From positions 7,699,082 to 7,763,081 of the forward strand of contig CM036765.1 in NCBI GenBank assembly GCA_020796225.1: DNA of 64,000 nucleotides, written 5' to 3'. The notes under the pieces are model-generated. The model was not told the origin of the DNA, did not search any database, and saw only the letters and a program-made list of their open reading frames with translations. Made by a program: the position numbers and the translations under genes. Within the stretch, counting starts at the first letter, position 1. The number at the start of each line of letters is the position of its first letter. The DNA is from Arion vulgaris (taxonomy: Eukaryota; Mollusca; Gastropoda; Stylommatophora; Arionidae). Positions 52,975 through 63,600 of the stretch are shown here, piece after piece.

Positions 52975-53715
52975 CAACTGAGGATTTAGCGCTCGCCACC
53001 ATCACCAGCTCCAGTTATTCCGGGGATGTTAGTTACGACTGCAATTGAACCTTGCCCGGTTGCCCCAAGGCTGGCAGTTCCTTTAGGTATCACCAACCTC
53101 AGTTCTTCCGGGGACGTTAATTTTTTATCACACAGTACCTTGCAAAGTTTTCCCAGGGCGGTAGTTTCGTTATGCACTAAAACGCAACTTGTTCTTTTGC
53201 GCTCGGCAAACCTTGCCCAGTACATGTATCTGCACCAGGCCACCGATGCGGGGTCAGCTGAAATATTCTCTCGTACCTACACGAGGGTAGACTTTTGTTC
53301 GTTACGGTCTTGTCTTATTTATTCTTGCCGATGGGCTGGCAAAGTTTGTCCCCTCCTCAGGGCATCGAGCTTCGCCCTACGTGGGCACACGTTTGGTCAC
53401 TGGATGCACCTCTCATCCATGCCAGAGACGTTTCGTTGCTGTTTCTTTACGTTCAGGAACTTGGGCAATATATTGTTGGACATCGGTCAGGAGATTTGTG
53501 CATTTTGTTAGTATGGATCTGTATTGCATTTCCGTACTTGCATTGCTACCACTACCAGTAGTTCTCCCGATCCCTGCCCCTCTTAGCCAGACCGGAACCA
53601 GAGTCTGTTTCCAGCGTCACAGCCTGGAGGTTGGGGCAGGGTCTTGCTAGCGCGCCCCTCGCTAACCCTGACTCATGTTACCACCATAACCTCATGAGCC
53701 TTTGACCCCAGGTAT
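52975..53715 (-). repeat. Dispersed repeat family X, (-) copy
   Basis: Inverted match to 49985-50745 and 57841-58300, including CTCAGGGCATCGAGCTTCGC, AACGAAACTACC in reverse and TTAGCCAGACCGGAA. It is the longest copy here. A 161-codon open frame across it has no recognisable domain. Confidence 0.7.
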
Positions 53716-53739
53716 TGTTCATTAACACCACACATTACT

Positions 53740-54851
53740 AGAAAAAGCAGCTGACAGTATAGACAGAGATATCATGGAAAACATAGAAAAGGAACACCAT
53801 ACAATATTTAAAACAATATGGTAATAATTAGCATCAGGCAGATATGTTCAAATTAGTAATAAACAAGTTACATGCAGATGTATTAGTTTGTGAAAGTGAG
53901 GAGGAGAAAATAAAATGCAATACTAACATTAAAAAAGCACATGCAAACCTATTAGAACTTGAGTTTGTAGCACTGTCTGATAGGTCTGGTCCAGTATGTT
54001 CACATTTAGATAAAGTATTAGACAAACACAAAATCACTTCACAGGCATATCATAGTAGAGCTTTTGTTGGTAACCACTGTCATAAATACTTAAAATGTAA
54101 AGTATATAAAGATCTCACAGAAGATGTCATAACACATACACAATTGTACACACAGAATAAGGATATAATAAATATTGCATTGATCACAAGAGACATTTTT
54201 AATTCATTAAATACAGCATTTGAAAAAGTTCACAATTACATCTCACACAGTTGACCTGCATGCTGACACAGTTTCAGATGTACAATGCATGCTGACACAG
54301 TTCCAGAAATACAATTAGCAATACAAGATTACATGACAATATACAGACTGTATTTTCCAGATAAAATAATTCTAAAACAACACATACAAGAACATCACTG
54401 TGCAAACTGGATCAGACTTAATGGTTTTCGTTGGGCTTTTAGGAGAACAAGGAGAAGTTGTACATTCAATGGTAGCTGGTATAGAGAACAGAACAAGGAG
54501 GAGAAGTTGTACATTCAATGGTAGCTGGTATAGAGAACAGAACAAGGAGGAGAAGTTGTACATTCAATGGTAGCTGGTATAGAGAACAGAACAAGGAGGA
54601 GAAGTTGTACATTCAATGGTAGCTGGTATAGAGAACAGAACAAGGAGGAGAAGTTGTACATTCAATGGTAGCTGGTATAGAGAACAGAACAAGGAGGAGA
54701 AGTTGTACATTCAATGGTAGCTGGTATAGAGAAAAGAGCTTGGGGTGTAAGAAATAAAAGTACAGAATCAAAATTTATCATAAATACACAACTGCTACAA
54801 ACGTATCCAACTGTAAATACACAAGTTCACTGGGATAAACATAAAGTTTAA
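53740..54851 (+). pseudogene. Transposon-like protein, C-terminal half, broken by a 49-bp tandem repeat
   Basis: The main frame (53844-54254) contains LDKVLDKHKITSQAYHSRAF followed by VGNHCHKYLK. The next phase (54285-54450) has FPDKIILKQHIQEHHCANWI, RLNGFRWAF and LGEQGEVVHSMVAGIE. The order (xQAYHxxxFVGNHxHK, then PxKxxxKxHxxEdHxxxWxxxxGxGxxxGEQGxExxH) is one I know from many uncharacterised, transposon-associated proteins of cnidarians and molluscs; I cannot name the superfamily. The final frame resumes after the repeat array and ends ...QVHWDKHKV with TAA at 54849-54851. Six 49-bp units in between destroy the frame. Confidence 0.6.
54452..54735 (+). repeat. 49-bp tandem repeat, six copies
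   Basis: Units starting GAGAAGTTGTACATTCAATG at 54452, 54501, 54550, 54599, 54648 and 54697, exactly 49 bp apart and essentially identical; the last is partial. It lies inside the coding part of the transposon-like protein. Confidence 0.95.
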
Positions 54852-55299
54852 ATAACAGCAGACCTCTGGGCTGTGCAATTTTATTTTTCCCTGCTGTATT
54901 GTGTGTTGTATAGCTGTCTTTATAACAATTTAGAACAGTTATATATATGTGTAATGTGTGTTTGTGAGATGTCCTAGGTAAGCATGCTACATGTCAGTAA
55001 GTATGTATGAGCAAATGTGTATGAGCAAGTGTGCATGAGTAAATTATGAATTTAAATTCTAGGCTACTTAATCATGACTAATGTGGGCTAGTAAAATTGT
55101 ATAATTATATTACAAATGTGTATTGTCAATGTTTGGAGATATGTATTTTTGTTTGAACTACCATTAGCAGTATATTTAGAAATGAAAGTATTTTTGTGAA
55201 AGTATAAATTAATTATGTTAAACATTACATATTTCATGAAGAAGTAAACTAGATCCTTATGCATTTATGGAAATAGATGTGTAAATTTATGTTATTGTG

Positions 55300-55383
<84 letters not shown>

Positions 55384-56190
55384 CATTTTAGTATGTTGAG
55401 ATATGTTAAATATATATGCAATTTAATAGTAATTTTATAAATATATCTTTGTCTTTGAAAGTTTTAAGCTTATATTATAATGACCAGACACAGTGAGTTT
55501 TCAAATTGGTCTTTCGTCAGCTGATGACATAATATTATGTGTCAACCATGCCCCAGTCCACACTATGATGAAAATAAATTCTTTAAATTAATTTATTCTT
55601 GAATTATTTTATTCTATAGTTTTATTACGTTTTAATCTCTATTGTAACAATTTTTCATCTTTCTTCTCATTAATTTACAAAATCTCATTACAATTAACTT
55701 CAATTAAGAGTTCTCAATTTATTTCAGATCTCACTCTCAGTTCTAGCTTACACCATGAACTACTATTACTTTTACCTTAACATCGTAAAATTTTTAATAA
55801 ATATTTTTAGTATCGTTAATGTGTTACCTTTACAAAGAACTAAACTTTGTATATTTTTGTAACAGCATATTTCTACTGCTATGAAGATTAACAACATACC
55901 CCATCAGTGTAATTTGCACATCATCAGCTAGTTAGAATGTGACTAGTTCAAACAGATATAACTTCATAATTATATTATATAACAGAGTGATACTGCACAA
56001 AATCCCAGAGCTACATTTGAAATTTGATTATATTTTAACGTAATAGTATATAGTGTGTTTTTACATTAACAATATCCGGAATTTAAAGCGATATATAAAC
56101 CGACCAAAAAGTTGCCGTTTCGTAACCTTGCACAGGAATGTAAACAGAGGGTATCTAAGCGCAACAAAGGGACATTACTAAGTGAGCGCT
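54852..56190. other. AT-rich stretch with (TA)n
   Basis: No gene recognised. It contains a pure (TA)n of about 80 bp at 55301-55382 and a possible element end near 55480-55560 (GACCAGACACAGTGAG, CTTTCGTCAGCTGATGACAT) that may start a dispersed repeat not otherwise present here. Confidence 0.6.
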
Positions 56191-57835
56191 ACTGATACGT
56201 CGTGAGCCACAAAGTTACCAAACAGAATATCACCTTGAATTTAGACAATCACCAACTCCTAAGAGAACAACACCCCACGTATCTTGGAGTAACACTTGAC
56301 CGCCAGCTTAACCTGAAGAAGCATGTTGTGAATGTAAAGAACAAAACATTAAGAAGATTACAGCTATTGAAGAAGCTTGCTGGTACAACATGGGGACCAG
56401 ACAAAGATACTCAGAGTGGCTTATATCTTGGTTACATCCGCTCTGCAATAGAGTACAACAGTGCTCTTCTAACAACTTGCTCCAAGACAAACCTTGACTC
56501 CCTGGACAGAGTACAGAACAATCCCTTACATCTAATCAGTGGAGCAATGAGGTCAACACCAACCGCAGCATGTGAAATACACACAAATGTGGAACCTCTT
56601 GGGTTGCGTAGGGACAAAGCTGCTGTTGAAGCTTATGAAAGGAGTAAAAGAATGAAGCAAGATCACCCCAATAAACTACTTGTTGAGAAGTGGCAACAGA
56701 GAAACAGAATTAAACAAAAGTCAATCCTCCACCACGTCAGTGAAATCAAAGACATATACTACCTCCCAGAAACAAGACAACATCTGCAGAGAGTAATAGC
56801 AAACTTATCACCACATACACTCTTGAATACACCTGTAATTAGAACAAAATTGATAGATGAAGCAACTAAACGCTCCTACCCAGTCAGCCTTATGATAGCA
56901 TCTCAAAGAACCATTGATGCCTATCCCCAAGAATGGGTACATGTCTATACTGATGGATCTGCATTTAAAGTCACCATCAAAGCAGGTTACGGAGCATATA
57001 TACGATACCCAGACAGATCCTCCGAAGAGCTGGTTGGTACATGCGGGAAGATATGCTCCAATTATGATGCTGAAATTCATGCGATAGAAGCAGCTTTGTA
57101 CCATCTGAAGACTGTTTTTGATGCCTTTAAATCAAAGGCACAAATAATAATCATTTTCACAGATTCAATGTCTGCCCTTCAAGCCCTAGAAGATGGTGGA
57201 AATCGGAAATCTGAACTATACCATATAGCCCTAGATATTGACAGACTTATTACATCACATGACATCAAAATAGCCATGCAGTAGATCACTGGACATTCAA
57301 ATACACCTGGAAATGACAAAGCAGATAGGCTAGCCAAGAAAGGGTCAACATAGGAACAACCAATCACAGCAACAACTCTTCATACAACAAAGCAAATCTT
57401 AATGACAACAAATAAAGAAATTTGACTGAACAGATGGGCCATGGGAAACACAGGAAGAGATGTGTACACCCATATGGCCAGCCCTAACCTTAATGACAAC
57501 ATCAACCACCTTATAAGAAGAGAGCAGAGCACCATTTTTAGACTCCGAACCCAACACATAACACTTAATAATCACTTGAACAAAATTCATCCACAACACA
57601 CTACAGAGTGCCAACTGTGCGTACATCATCATGAAACCGTTCACCACCACCTCTTAAAGTGTCAAGCACTAGATGACATCAGAAAGGCCCTCCTTCCTCC
57701 AAGGCCAGATAAATGGAACACATTATACGGAACAAAAGAACAACTTACAAACACATGCAGGTACCACTACATAGCATTGGGCCGAAGGGCAAAAGCTCAA
57801 GTGCCGCTGGATCATTGAAGAAGAAGAAGAAGAAG
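56190..57835 (+). mobile_element. I-like LINE family C: RT thumb, RNase H, cysteine knuckle, GAA tail
   Basis: A 360-codon frame (56202-57284) begins just after the RT palm: THPTYLGVTLDRQLNLKKHV; LYLGYIRSAIEYNSALLTTC; SLDRVQNNPLHLISGAMRST. RNase H follows: WVHVYTDGSAFKVT (~56935-56975), NYDAEIHAIEAAL (~57060), IIIIFTDSMSALQALEDGG (~57140-57200), and after a TAG at 57282 ITGHSNTPGNDKADRLAKKG. The end (57441-57818) has FRLRTQHITLNNHLNKIHPQ, CQLCVHHHETVHHHLLKCQA (a C2HC knuckle) and DH-stop, then (GAA)n at 57819-57840. This is the best preserved LINE coding region here: only two or three stops in 1.6 kb. The 5' half is absent. Confidence 0.9.
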
Positions 57836-57840
57836 AAGAA

Positions 57841-58400
57841 AGGTGCATCCAGTGACGAAACGTATGCACACGTAGGACGAAACTCGAAGCCCTGAGGAGG
57901 GGCAAACATTGCCAGCTCGTGGGCAAGAATAAATAAGTCAGATTCGTAACGAATAAAAGTCTACCCTCGTGTCGTTACGAGGGAAGATTACAGCTGACTC
58001 CGCATCGGTGGCCTGGTGCAGATACATGTACTGATCATGGTTTGCCAAGTGCAAAACAAAAGGTTGCGTTTTAGTGCATAACGAAACTACCCTCCCTGGG
58101 AAAACTGTGCAAGGTACTGTTGCGATAACAATTAACATCCCCGGAAAAACTGAGGTGGGTGATGCCTAACGGAACTGCAAGCCTTGGGGCAACCGGGCAA
58201 GGTACTTTTGCTGTCACAACTAACATCCCCGGAAGAACTGGGGCGGGTGATGGTGACGAGCACCGATTGAAACGACCCTCTACACTTTTTGTGCTTGGCC
58301 CCAGGCCGGTGTCTTTCGAGGCTAACTGCAAATTGCCACGTACCAACTCGCGTCTAGAAAAGGCTGAGAATGTTCCTACTCCGGATCAAACTCAAAAGTG
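57841..58400 (+). repeat. Dispersed repeat family X, (+) copy, directly after the LINE C tail
   Basis: Starts AGGTGCATCCAGTGACGAAA immediately after the (GAA)n run of LINE C and matches 50418-50745, then continues as 52690-53060 in inverse orientation. The exact junction with the LINE tail suggests one inserted into the other. Confidence 0.7.
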
Positions 58401-60530
58401 AACAGTAAAGTAAGGTCGACAATATCAATATCTGACAGACTGTCCGGGTCCGAATATTGGGAAGGCCGATACTTTACACGGTGTTTATAATAGCCGTCCA
58501 TCGCAAGCGATGATGACAACAATCTCAGACGTGTACTGTTGCACTCTCTGGTGTGTGCGGAGGTGACTGTAGAGTCCAATCCTAAAACAGAATCCCCGAT
58601 CACAGGTGGGGCATACATGATCAAGGTTAGACATGTGCGTGTTGTGTGCTCTGTCTTTCGCGCTGCTCGTTTTCTCTGTGACTCAACAATACGATGATTC
58701 TCAGCTATTCGGGTTCCTCTTTTGTTGTTACAGCGCCACATTTGGCGATCTTGCGCAAGGGATTCCCAGCACGTATTGTCTATATCAAAGCATTTCAGAG
58801 ACACTTTAAGAGTGTCTTTAAAGCGTTTTTCTGTCCACCAGCTAAACGTCTGCCCCCTTCAAGCTCGCCATACATCAACTGTTTTGGGATGCGTTTATCA
58901 GGCATTCGAGCAACGTGACCGACCCATCTCAGTTGGGCCTTCTGCAACAGGGTGTTGACGCTTGGGATCTTTGCTCTTGTGAGGACTTCGCTGTCTGGAA
59001 TTTTGTCCTGCCAGTTTATTTTTAGTATTCTGCGTAGACAGCTTGTGTGGAAATGGTTTAATTTTCTTGCGTGTCTGCTATACACTGTCCATGTCTCGCT
59101 TGCGTACAGCAGCGTGGTTAGCACTATGGCCTGTTAAACTTTCAGCTTTGTGACTATGCTTATCCCCTTCCGTTCCCACACAGTGACACGTAACCTTCCG
59201 AACGCAGCACTGGCTTTGGATATCCTATTGTGGACCTCAGAATCTATGTTTGCCGATCTGGATAGGAGGCTGCCAAGATAAGCAAAGTTGTCCGTTGGCT
59301 GGAGACGCTGGTGTTTAATGTTGATGACTGGATCGTAATACTGTTCTCTAGGGCGGGCTGGAACATGACCTCTGTTTTTGGTGTTAATGGTGAGGCCAAA
59401 CCTATCACAGGCCATTGATAACTTGTCCATGTAAGTCTGCATTTCTTCCCCAGAGTTGGTAGCGAGGGCACAGTCATCAGCAAACAACAGGTTTGAGATA
59501 GTTGATTCTTTTACCTTGGTGGAGGATTTTAACCTCCGAAGATTGAATAGGTTACCGTTTGTCCTGTATCTAATCTTTACCCCATGTTCGTCCCCTTCCC
59601 AAAAGACATCCGTGAGCATGGCAGCAAACATCATGCTGAAGAGTGTTGGGGCCAGTACACAGCCCTGTTTGACGCCGTTGGTGACATGGAAGACTTCCGA
59701 CAGCTCCTTCGTCAAGTACACGTGCCATCATGCCCTCGTGAAACTGTTGGACGATCTTGATGAATTTCCCTGGGCATCCAAATGTTTCCATGATCTTCCA
59801 TAGACCCTCCCTGTTAACCGTGTCGAAAGCCTTTGTCAGATCGACAAAGACCATATAGAGGTTACGGTGCTGCTCTTGGCATTTCTCCTGTAGTTGGCGA
59901 GCAGCAAATATCATGTCTGCTGTTCCACGACCTGCTCTGAAGCCACATTGGGTCTCAGGGAGTAAGTCCTGTTCCAGGTGATCGATTAATCGATTGAGGA
60001 GGACTCTGGTCAGTATTTTGCCAACGATTGACAGGAGGGAGATCCCCTGTGGTTATCGCAGGCCTGGCGGTTTCCTTTCCTCTTGTACAGGTGGACAATA
60101 GTGGCATCCTTTAATTCCTGTGGCACACGTTCGTTGCACCAAATGGATGTAAATAACTCTGTCAATTTTAGCATCAACGTGGGCCCTCCTTCTTTGTAGA
60201 CTTCGGTTGGTATTGAGTCCGCACCCGGTGCCTTCCCGCTGGACATCTGGCTTGTTGCCTTCTTGACCTCTGCTAAGGTAGGTGGAATATCAAGCTTGGC
60301 ATTGATTGGGACCTGGGTCATGCGCTCTATGGCTTGATAACATATAGTGGATGGATGGTTGATGACAGAACGGAAGTGTTCTGCCTAGCGATTTAGTATC
60401 TGAGGCTTGTCAATTAGTAGCCTTGCTCCATCTGCATCGAGTATGGGAGTGGGGTGAGATTGTTGAGGTCCGTAAACAGTTTATAGGGCATCGTAGAAGC
60501 GTTTGAAATCATGTATGTCTGTATATAAGA
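58400..60530 (-). mobile_element. RTE-like LINE family D, best copy
   Basis: On the (-) strand: VKKATSQMSSGKAPGADSIP (60230-60290), LKDATIVHLYKRKGNRQACD (60060-60120), RNLYMVFVDLTKAFDTVNRE (59820-59880), VFHVTNGVKQGCVLAPTLFS (59640-59700), ISNLLFADDCALATNSGEEM (59440-59500) with the FADD box, ISKASAAFGRLRVTVWERKG (59165-59220), and LNHFHTSCLRRILKINWQDK (58980-59065). It then has a C-terminal extension (58490-58800) with R-rich stretches and an H/C end like the LINE's zinc-finger tail (CLTLIMYAPPVIGDSVLGLD...HTREC). The endonuclease domain is missing (5'-truncated). At least four frame changes. Confidence 0.88.
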
Positions 60531-60559
60531 CGACGTCCGAGTACAAGCTTATAAGCCCC

Positions 60560-60900
60560 GAGAAATGTTTCTAATTCGGAACGACCACACAGTCAGAAAG
60601 GGCATAACAGCATAACTCACTGTCTTTACGTAGATAACAAACCCCAAATATACGGCAAACCTGATCGAAAAGGCGAAGATCCGGGCCAACATAGTCAGCA
60701 GAAAGGATCGTCCCTAGGGAAAGTTCACCCTAGTAAATCAAAAGCTTGCTGAAATCGGACGGGCGAGTCTAGTCACCATGGGCGCACAATCGACCCCACG
60801 TAGATCATCCCGTTCTTGTCAGTGGACTAATTATACATCAGAAAAAGAATGATAAAATTGGCTGTGAAGGAATGGTCGAGAGAAGAAGAAGAAGATGACT
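60560..60900 (+). repeat. GAA-tailed short repeat (family B), (+) copy
   Basis: Same sequence as 52376-52690 (-): AACTCACTGTCTTTACGTAG, AAAGGATCGTCCCTAGGGAA, TCACCATGGGCGCACAATCG and ATTATACATCAGAAAAAGAA, ending GAGAGAAGAAGAAGAAG. Its 3' end resembles the tail of LINE family A (1690-1757) and 61905-61975. Confidence 0.75.
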
Positions 60901-61156
60901 AACTAACTGAGTACCTTTGAAAAGATAGGCGATCACCTAACTTCTATAGAACAGACACCACGAGTTGACTTATATAAGAATATGATTAAAACATAATACA
61001 ATTTTTCATATTGTCCTATTAAGTAACTCATGGAATAAAAATAAAACATGATGTGGGCGAATTAATTTTGGTTGACTGTATAATTCACAAGTATATGCCA
61101 AAATTAAACTAGTTTTATAATTAGTTGGCAACATTTGTTCAATAGTATGTAATGTG
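60901..61156. other. Nothing recognised
   Basis: AT-rich spacer between the GAA-tailed repeat and the hAT-type MITE. Confidence 0.4.
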
Positions 61157-61469
61157 CAGTGGTTATCAACTAGGGGTCAGGACCCTTTGGGGTCGGAAAA
61201 CACATATTTTCGATTTTCTAAGGAACCGAGACACTGCCAGTCTATCCGTCTCAGGGCGGGTCGACCCACAAGCAGATACGCTCACATACGAGTACCCGGA
61301 GTTTGTGATTAATAACTATGCAGCATATCTGATATTTACATTACCATTCATAACAGTAGCAAAATTACAGTTATGAAATATCAACGAAAATACATTTACT
61401 GATGGGGGTCACCACAAGATGAGGAACTGTATTAAATGGTCGCGGCATTAGGAATGTTAAGAACCACTG
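61157..61469 (+). mobile_element. hAT-type MITE (313 bp)
   Basis: Starts CAGTGGTTATCAACTAGGGG with TCAGGACCC following, and ends GTTAAGAACCACTG, an imperfect inverted pair. CAGTGGTTCTCAA-type ends with a GGGGTC segment are typical of hAT non-autonomous elements. The 8 bp before it, GTAATGTG, recur 7 bp after its right end (61477-61484), a displaced target duplication or coincidence. Confidence 0.7.
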
Positions 61470-61524
61470 ATATACGGTAATGTGAAAGAATAAATAATTG
61501 ATTAGTGAGAGTTATCATCATCAT

Positions 61525-61740
61525 TGAATTCCTTGTTTCCTCATCGTTTCTGCTCGCAGGGAACTACTGCTGCCTTGTAGTTTGATTTGGGGACAATCAA
61601 AGGCTAGCGGAGCAAACCGTAAACAAACCTGAACGGACGGCAATCCAAGGTGTTCATTAAAACGACCGGTTTTTTTGGGCAGATGGCGCTCATAAGCCCT
61701 GGAGGGCAAGCCGTCTTAGGGTGGCTGCCCTTGAAAGAAA
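61525..61740 (-). repeat. Dispersed repeat family Y, inverted copy
   Basis: GCAGGGAACTACTGCTGCCT, GATTTGGGGACAATCAAAG and ACCAAGGTG/CCAAGGTGTTC blocks are the reverse complement of 61975-62140 (+) and 63350-63540 (+). The same GGGGACA..CAAAG block recurs at 61770. Not coding. Confidence 0.65.
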
Positions 61741-61974
61741 ATAACAACCCGCTGCCTTGTGGGTTCTGCTGGGGACAGCCAAAGACAAGCGGAAAGCGTA
61801 CCGCAAACAAACGCTGGATGAAATCGAACACCCCACCCAAGAATAAGCAAATGTACTCCAATAGATACTGAAGGTTGGTGCACGTACATTGCGTTCTTAT
61901 GTTATTGGCTATTTATATATCACAATAGAATGATAAAAATGGCATTAGAACGATCGAAAGAAGAAGAAGAAGAC
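61741..61974 (+). repeat. Second Y-like copy and a GAA-tailed 3' end
   Basis: 61741-61830 repeats the CTGCCTTGTGGGTTCTGCTG-GGGACAGCCAAAG block of family Y. 61905-61975 carries the shared tail TATATCACAATAGAATGAT, AAAAATGGC and AACGATCGAAAGAAGAAGAAG. Confidence 0.55.
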
Positions 61975-62140
61975 GGTCTGCCCTCCCGGGCTTATGAGCG
62001 CCATCTACCCAGCAAAACCGGTCGTTTTAATGGACACCTTGGTTTGCCGCTCGTCCAGCTTTATGAACGGTTTGCTCCTCTAATCTTTGATTGTCCCCAA
62101 TCAAACTATAAGGCCGAAGTAGTTCCCTGCGATCGGTAAT
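61975..62140 (+). repeat. Dispersed repeat family Y, (+) copy
   Basis: CTTATGAGCGCCATCTACCC, GGTCGTTTTAATGGACACCT and TTTGATTGTCCCCAATCAAA form an inverted pair with 61525-61740 and a direct pair with 63380-63540. Confidence 0.65.
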
Positions 62141-62440
62141 GCGCACCGGCTTTACCTCTGCTAGGCTTTCCAGTTGTTCTGCCCATTTGGGTGGGACGCA
62201 CACCTTCTTACCTGCCGCGCTTGCCGTGCCATACCTGCCGTGCCTGCCTCGATTGCCGTGCTTGCCTTGTTTGCAGTGCCTGCCTCGCTTGCCGTGCCTT
62301 CCTCACTTGCCGTGCCATGGTAACATGCTCTGGCTTTACCTCTGCTGGGCTTACCAGTTGTTCTGCACATTTGGGTGGGACACACACCATCTTACCTGCC
62401 ATGCTTGCAGCTTGCCGTGCTTATCTTGCATGCCGTGTCA
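62141..62440 (+). repeat. Twin ~90-bp duplication separated by a GC-rich minisatellite
   Basis: GGCTTTACCTCTGCTnGGCTT, CCAGTTGTTCTGC and ATTTGGGTGGGAC occur at 62150-62215 and 62331-62395, and a weaker third time at 63545-63600. Between them (62210-62325) is a run of TTGCCGTGCCTGCCTCG-type units of ~10-20 bp. The open frames in it are repeat artefacts. Confidence 0.75.
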
Positions 62441-62880
62441 TGCTTGCCTGCCCCTCGGTCGGGCCGACTATCGCTTCACCAGCATGTGTGCTTGCCCTGT
62501 CCTGGTGCCTACATCACCACTTCCGTCAATTCCCACTGTGCTCACATTTTCCTGGGCTGTCCGACTCCGGGTGGAGGGGGGGAGGGCAGGCGAGTTTCAC
62601 CCCTTGATGGCCCACGTGCAACTCAACTCGACTCTCAGCATACTCATCGAGTCAAGAGAGGCGGCTTAAAAGAGAGCATGCGCGGCCTCCGAATTTCGCC
62701 ACACGCGGGATCAACGTTGGTCTCTTTGATGGCTTTGATTCGTGCCCCCATCTCTGTAATGGGAGCTAGACTTTTGACCTATGTGGAACAATGTGCGGTT
62801 TAACTCGAGCATACCCAGCATACTCATCGGCTCAAGATAGGAGACTCAAGAGAGAGAATGCGCGGACTCCGAGTTTCGCT
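62441..62880. other. No gene recognised; internal duplication
   Basis: GGAGCCTCAAGAGAG-type sequence (CGGCTTAAAAGAGAGCATGC; GACTCAAGAGAGAGAATGCG) with CATACTCATCG before it occurs at 62636-62690 and 62816-62870, a direct duplication about 180 bp apart. Confidence 0.45.
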
Positions 62881-63250
62881 ACGCGAAGCTCCACATTCTT
62901 CTATCTGTTCCCATCGGACGGAAGAGACGAGCATTAATAGTCACTCTGGGAGTTTGCTCGTCTGTGTTGCGAGCGGATCCCATCTAGCATGACTATCTTT
63001 GCATCTCTACTTGCCCCAGATTAGCTCTCCCACGGCACCTACTCTCTTAGCCAGACCGGAACTAAAGTCTGTTACCAGAGTCACCACGTGGAGGTGAGAG
63101 CAGGGGATTAGAGTCATCTCTCAAATCCTGGCGCTCCGCTTCCTTGCGCCTTTGACCACTTATTGGGATCTATAAATGGCCTACACCAAAAACGGGTGTG
63201 TTATGTTCTATCATCAGCGCCATTTGGAGCTTTGGTACTTAACCTTCGGC
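62881..63250 (+). repeat. Dispersed repeat related to 3130-3240 (-) and 53540-53710
   Basis: GACGAGCATTAATAGTCACT and AGCGGATCCCAT match 3160-3220 inverted. TCTTAGCCAGACCGGAACTA and GTCACCACGTGGAGGT match 53582-53640 and, inverted, 50050-50100. Confidence 0.6.
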
Positions 63251-63344
63251 GATGTGTCCGAATTCAATCAGCGTTTACTGGGTTCGCTCTACGTCAGCCT
63301 TTGACTGTCCCCAGCTGACCTGTAAGGCAGCAGGTTGCTATTTT

Positions 63345-63540
63345 CTTTTAGGGTATCTACCCTTAAACAATCGTCCCTCCCGGGCTGTTGAGCGTCATCT
63401 GCACAGGTTACCTGTCTTTTTTGGACTACTTGGTTTGCCTGCCGTCCAGTTTTGTGTAGGGTTTGCTCCGCTAGCCTATGATTGTCCCCAATCGAGCTAC
63501 AAGGGAGTAGTAGTTACCTGCGAGAGGAAAAGCACACTGG
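63345..63540 (+). repeat. Dispersed repeat family Y, third copy
   Basis: CCCGGGCTGTTGAGCGTCAT, TGCCTGCCGTCCAGTTTTGT and TATGATTGTCCCCAATCGAG match 61983-62120. Confidence 0.65.
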
Positions 63541-63600
63541 ATCCAATCCTCTGCTGGGTTTTCCAGTTTTTCTGCACATTTAGGTGCTTCACTTACCACT

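Noticed and set aside
53026..53511. 161-codon open frame on the + strand
   Set aside because: It lies in dispersed repeat X, is not preserved in the other copies and has no recognisable motif.
62139..62803. Overlapping open frames rich in Leu, Pro, Cys and Arg
   Set aside because: Caused by the GC-rich minisatellite and the flanking duplications; no protein family recognised.
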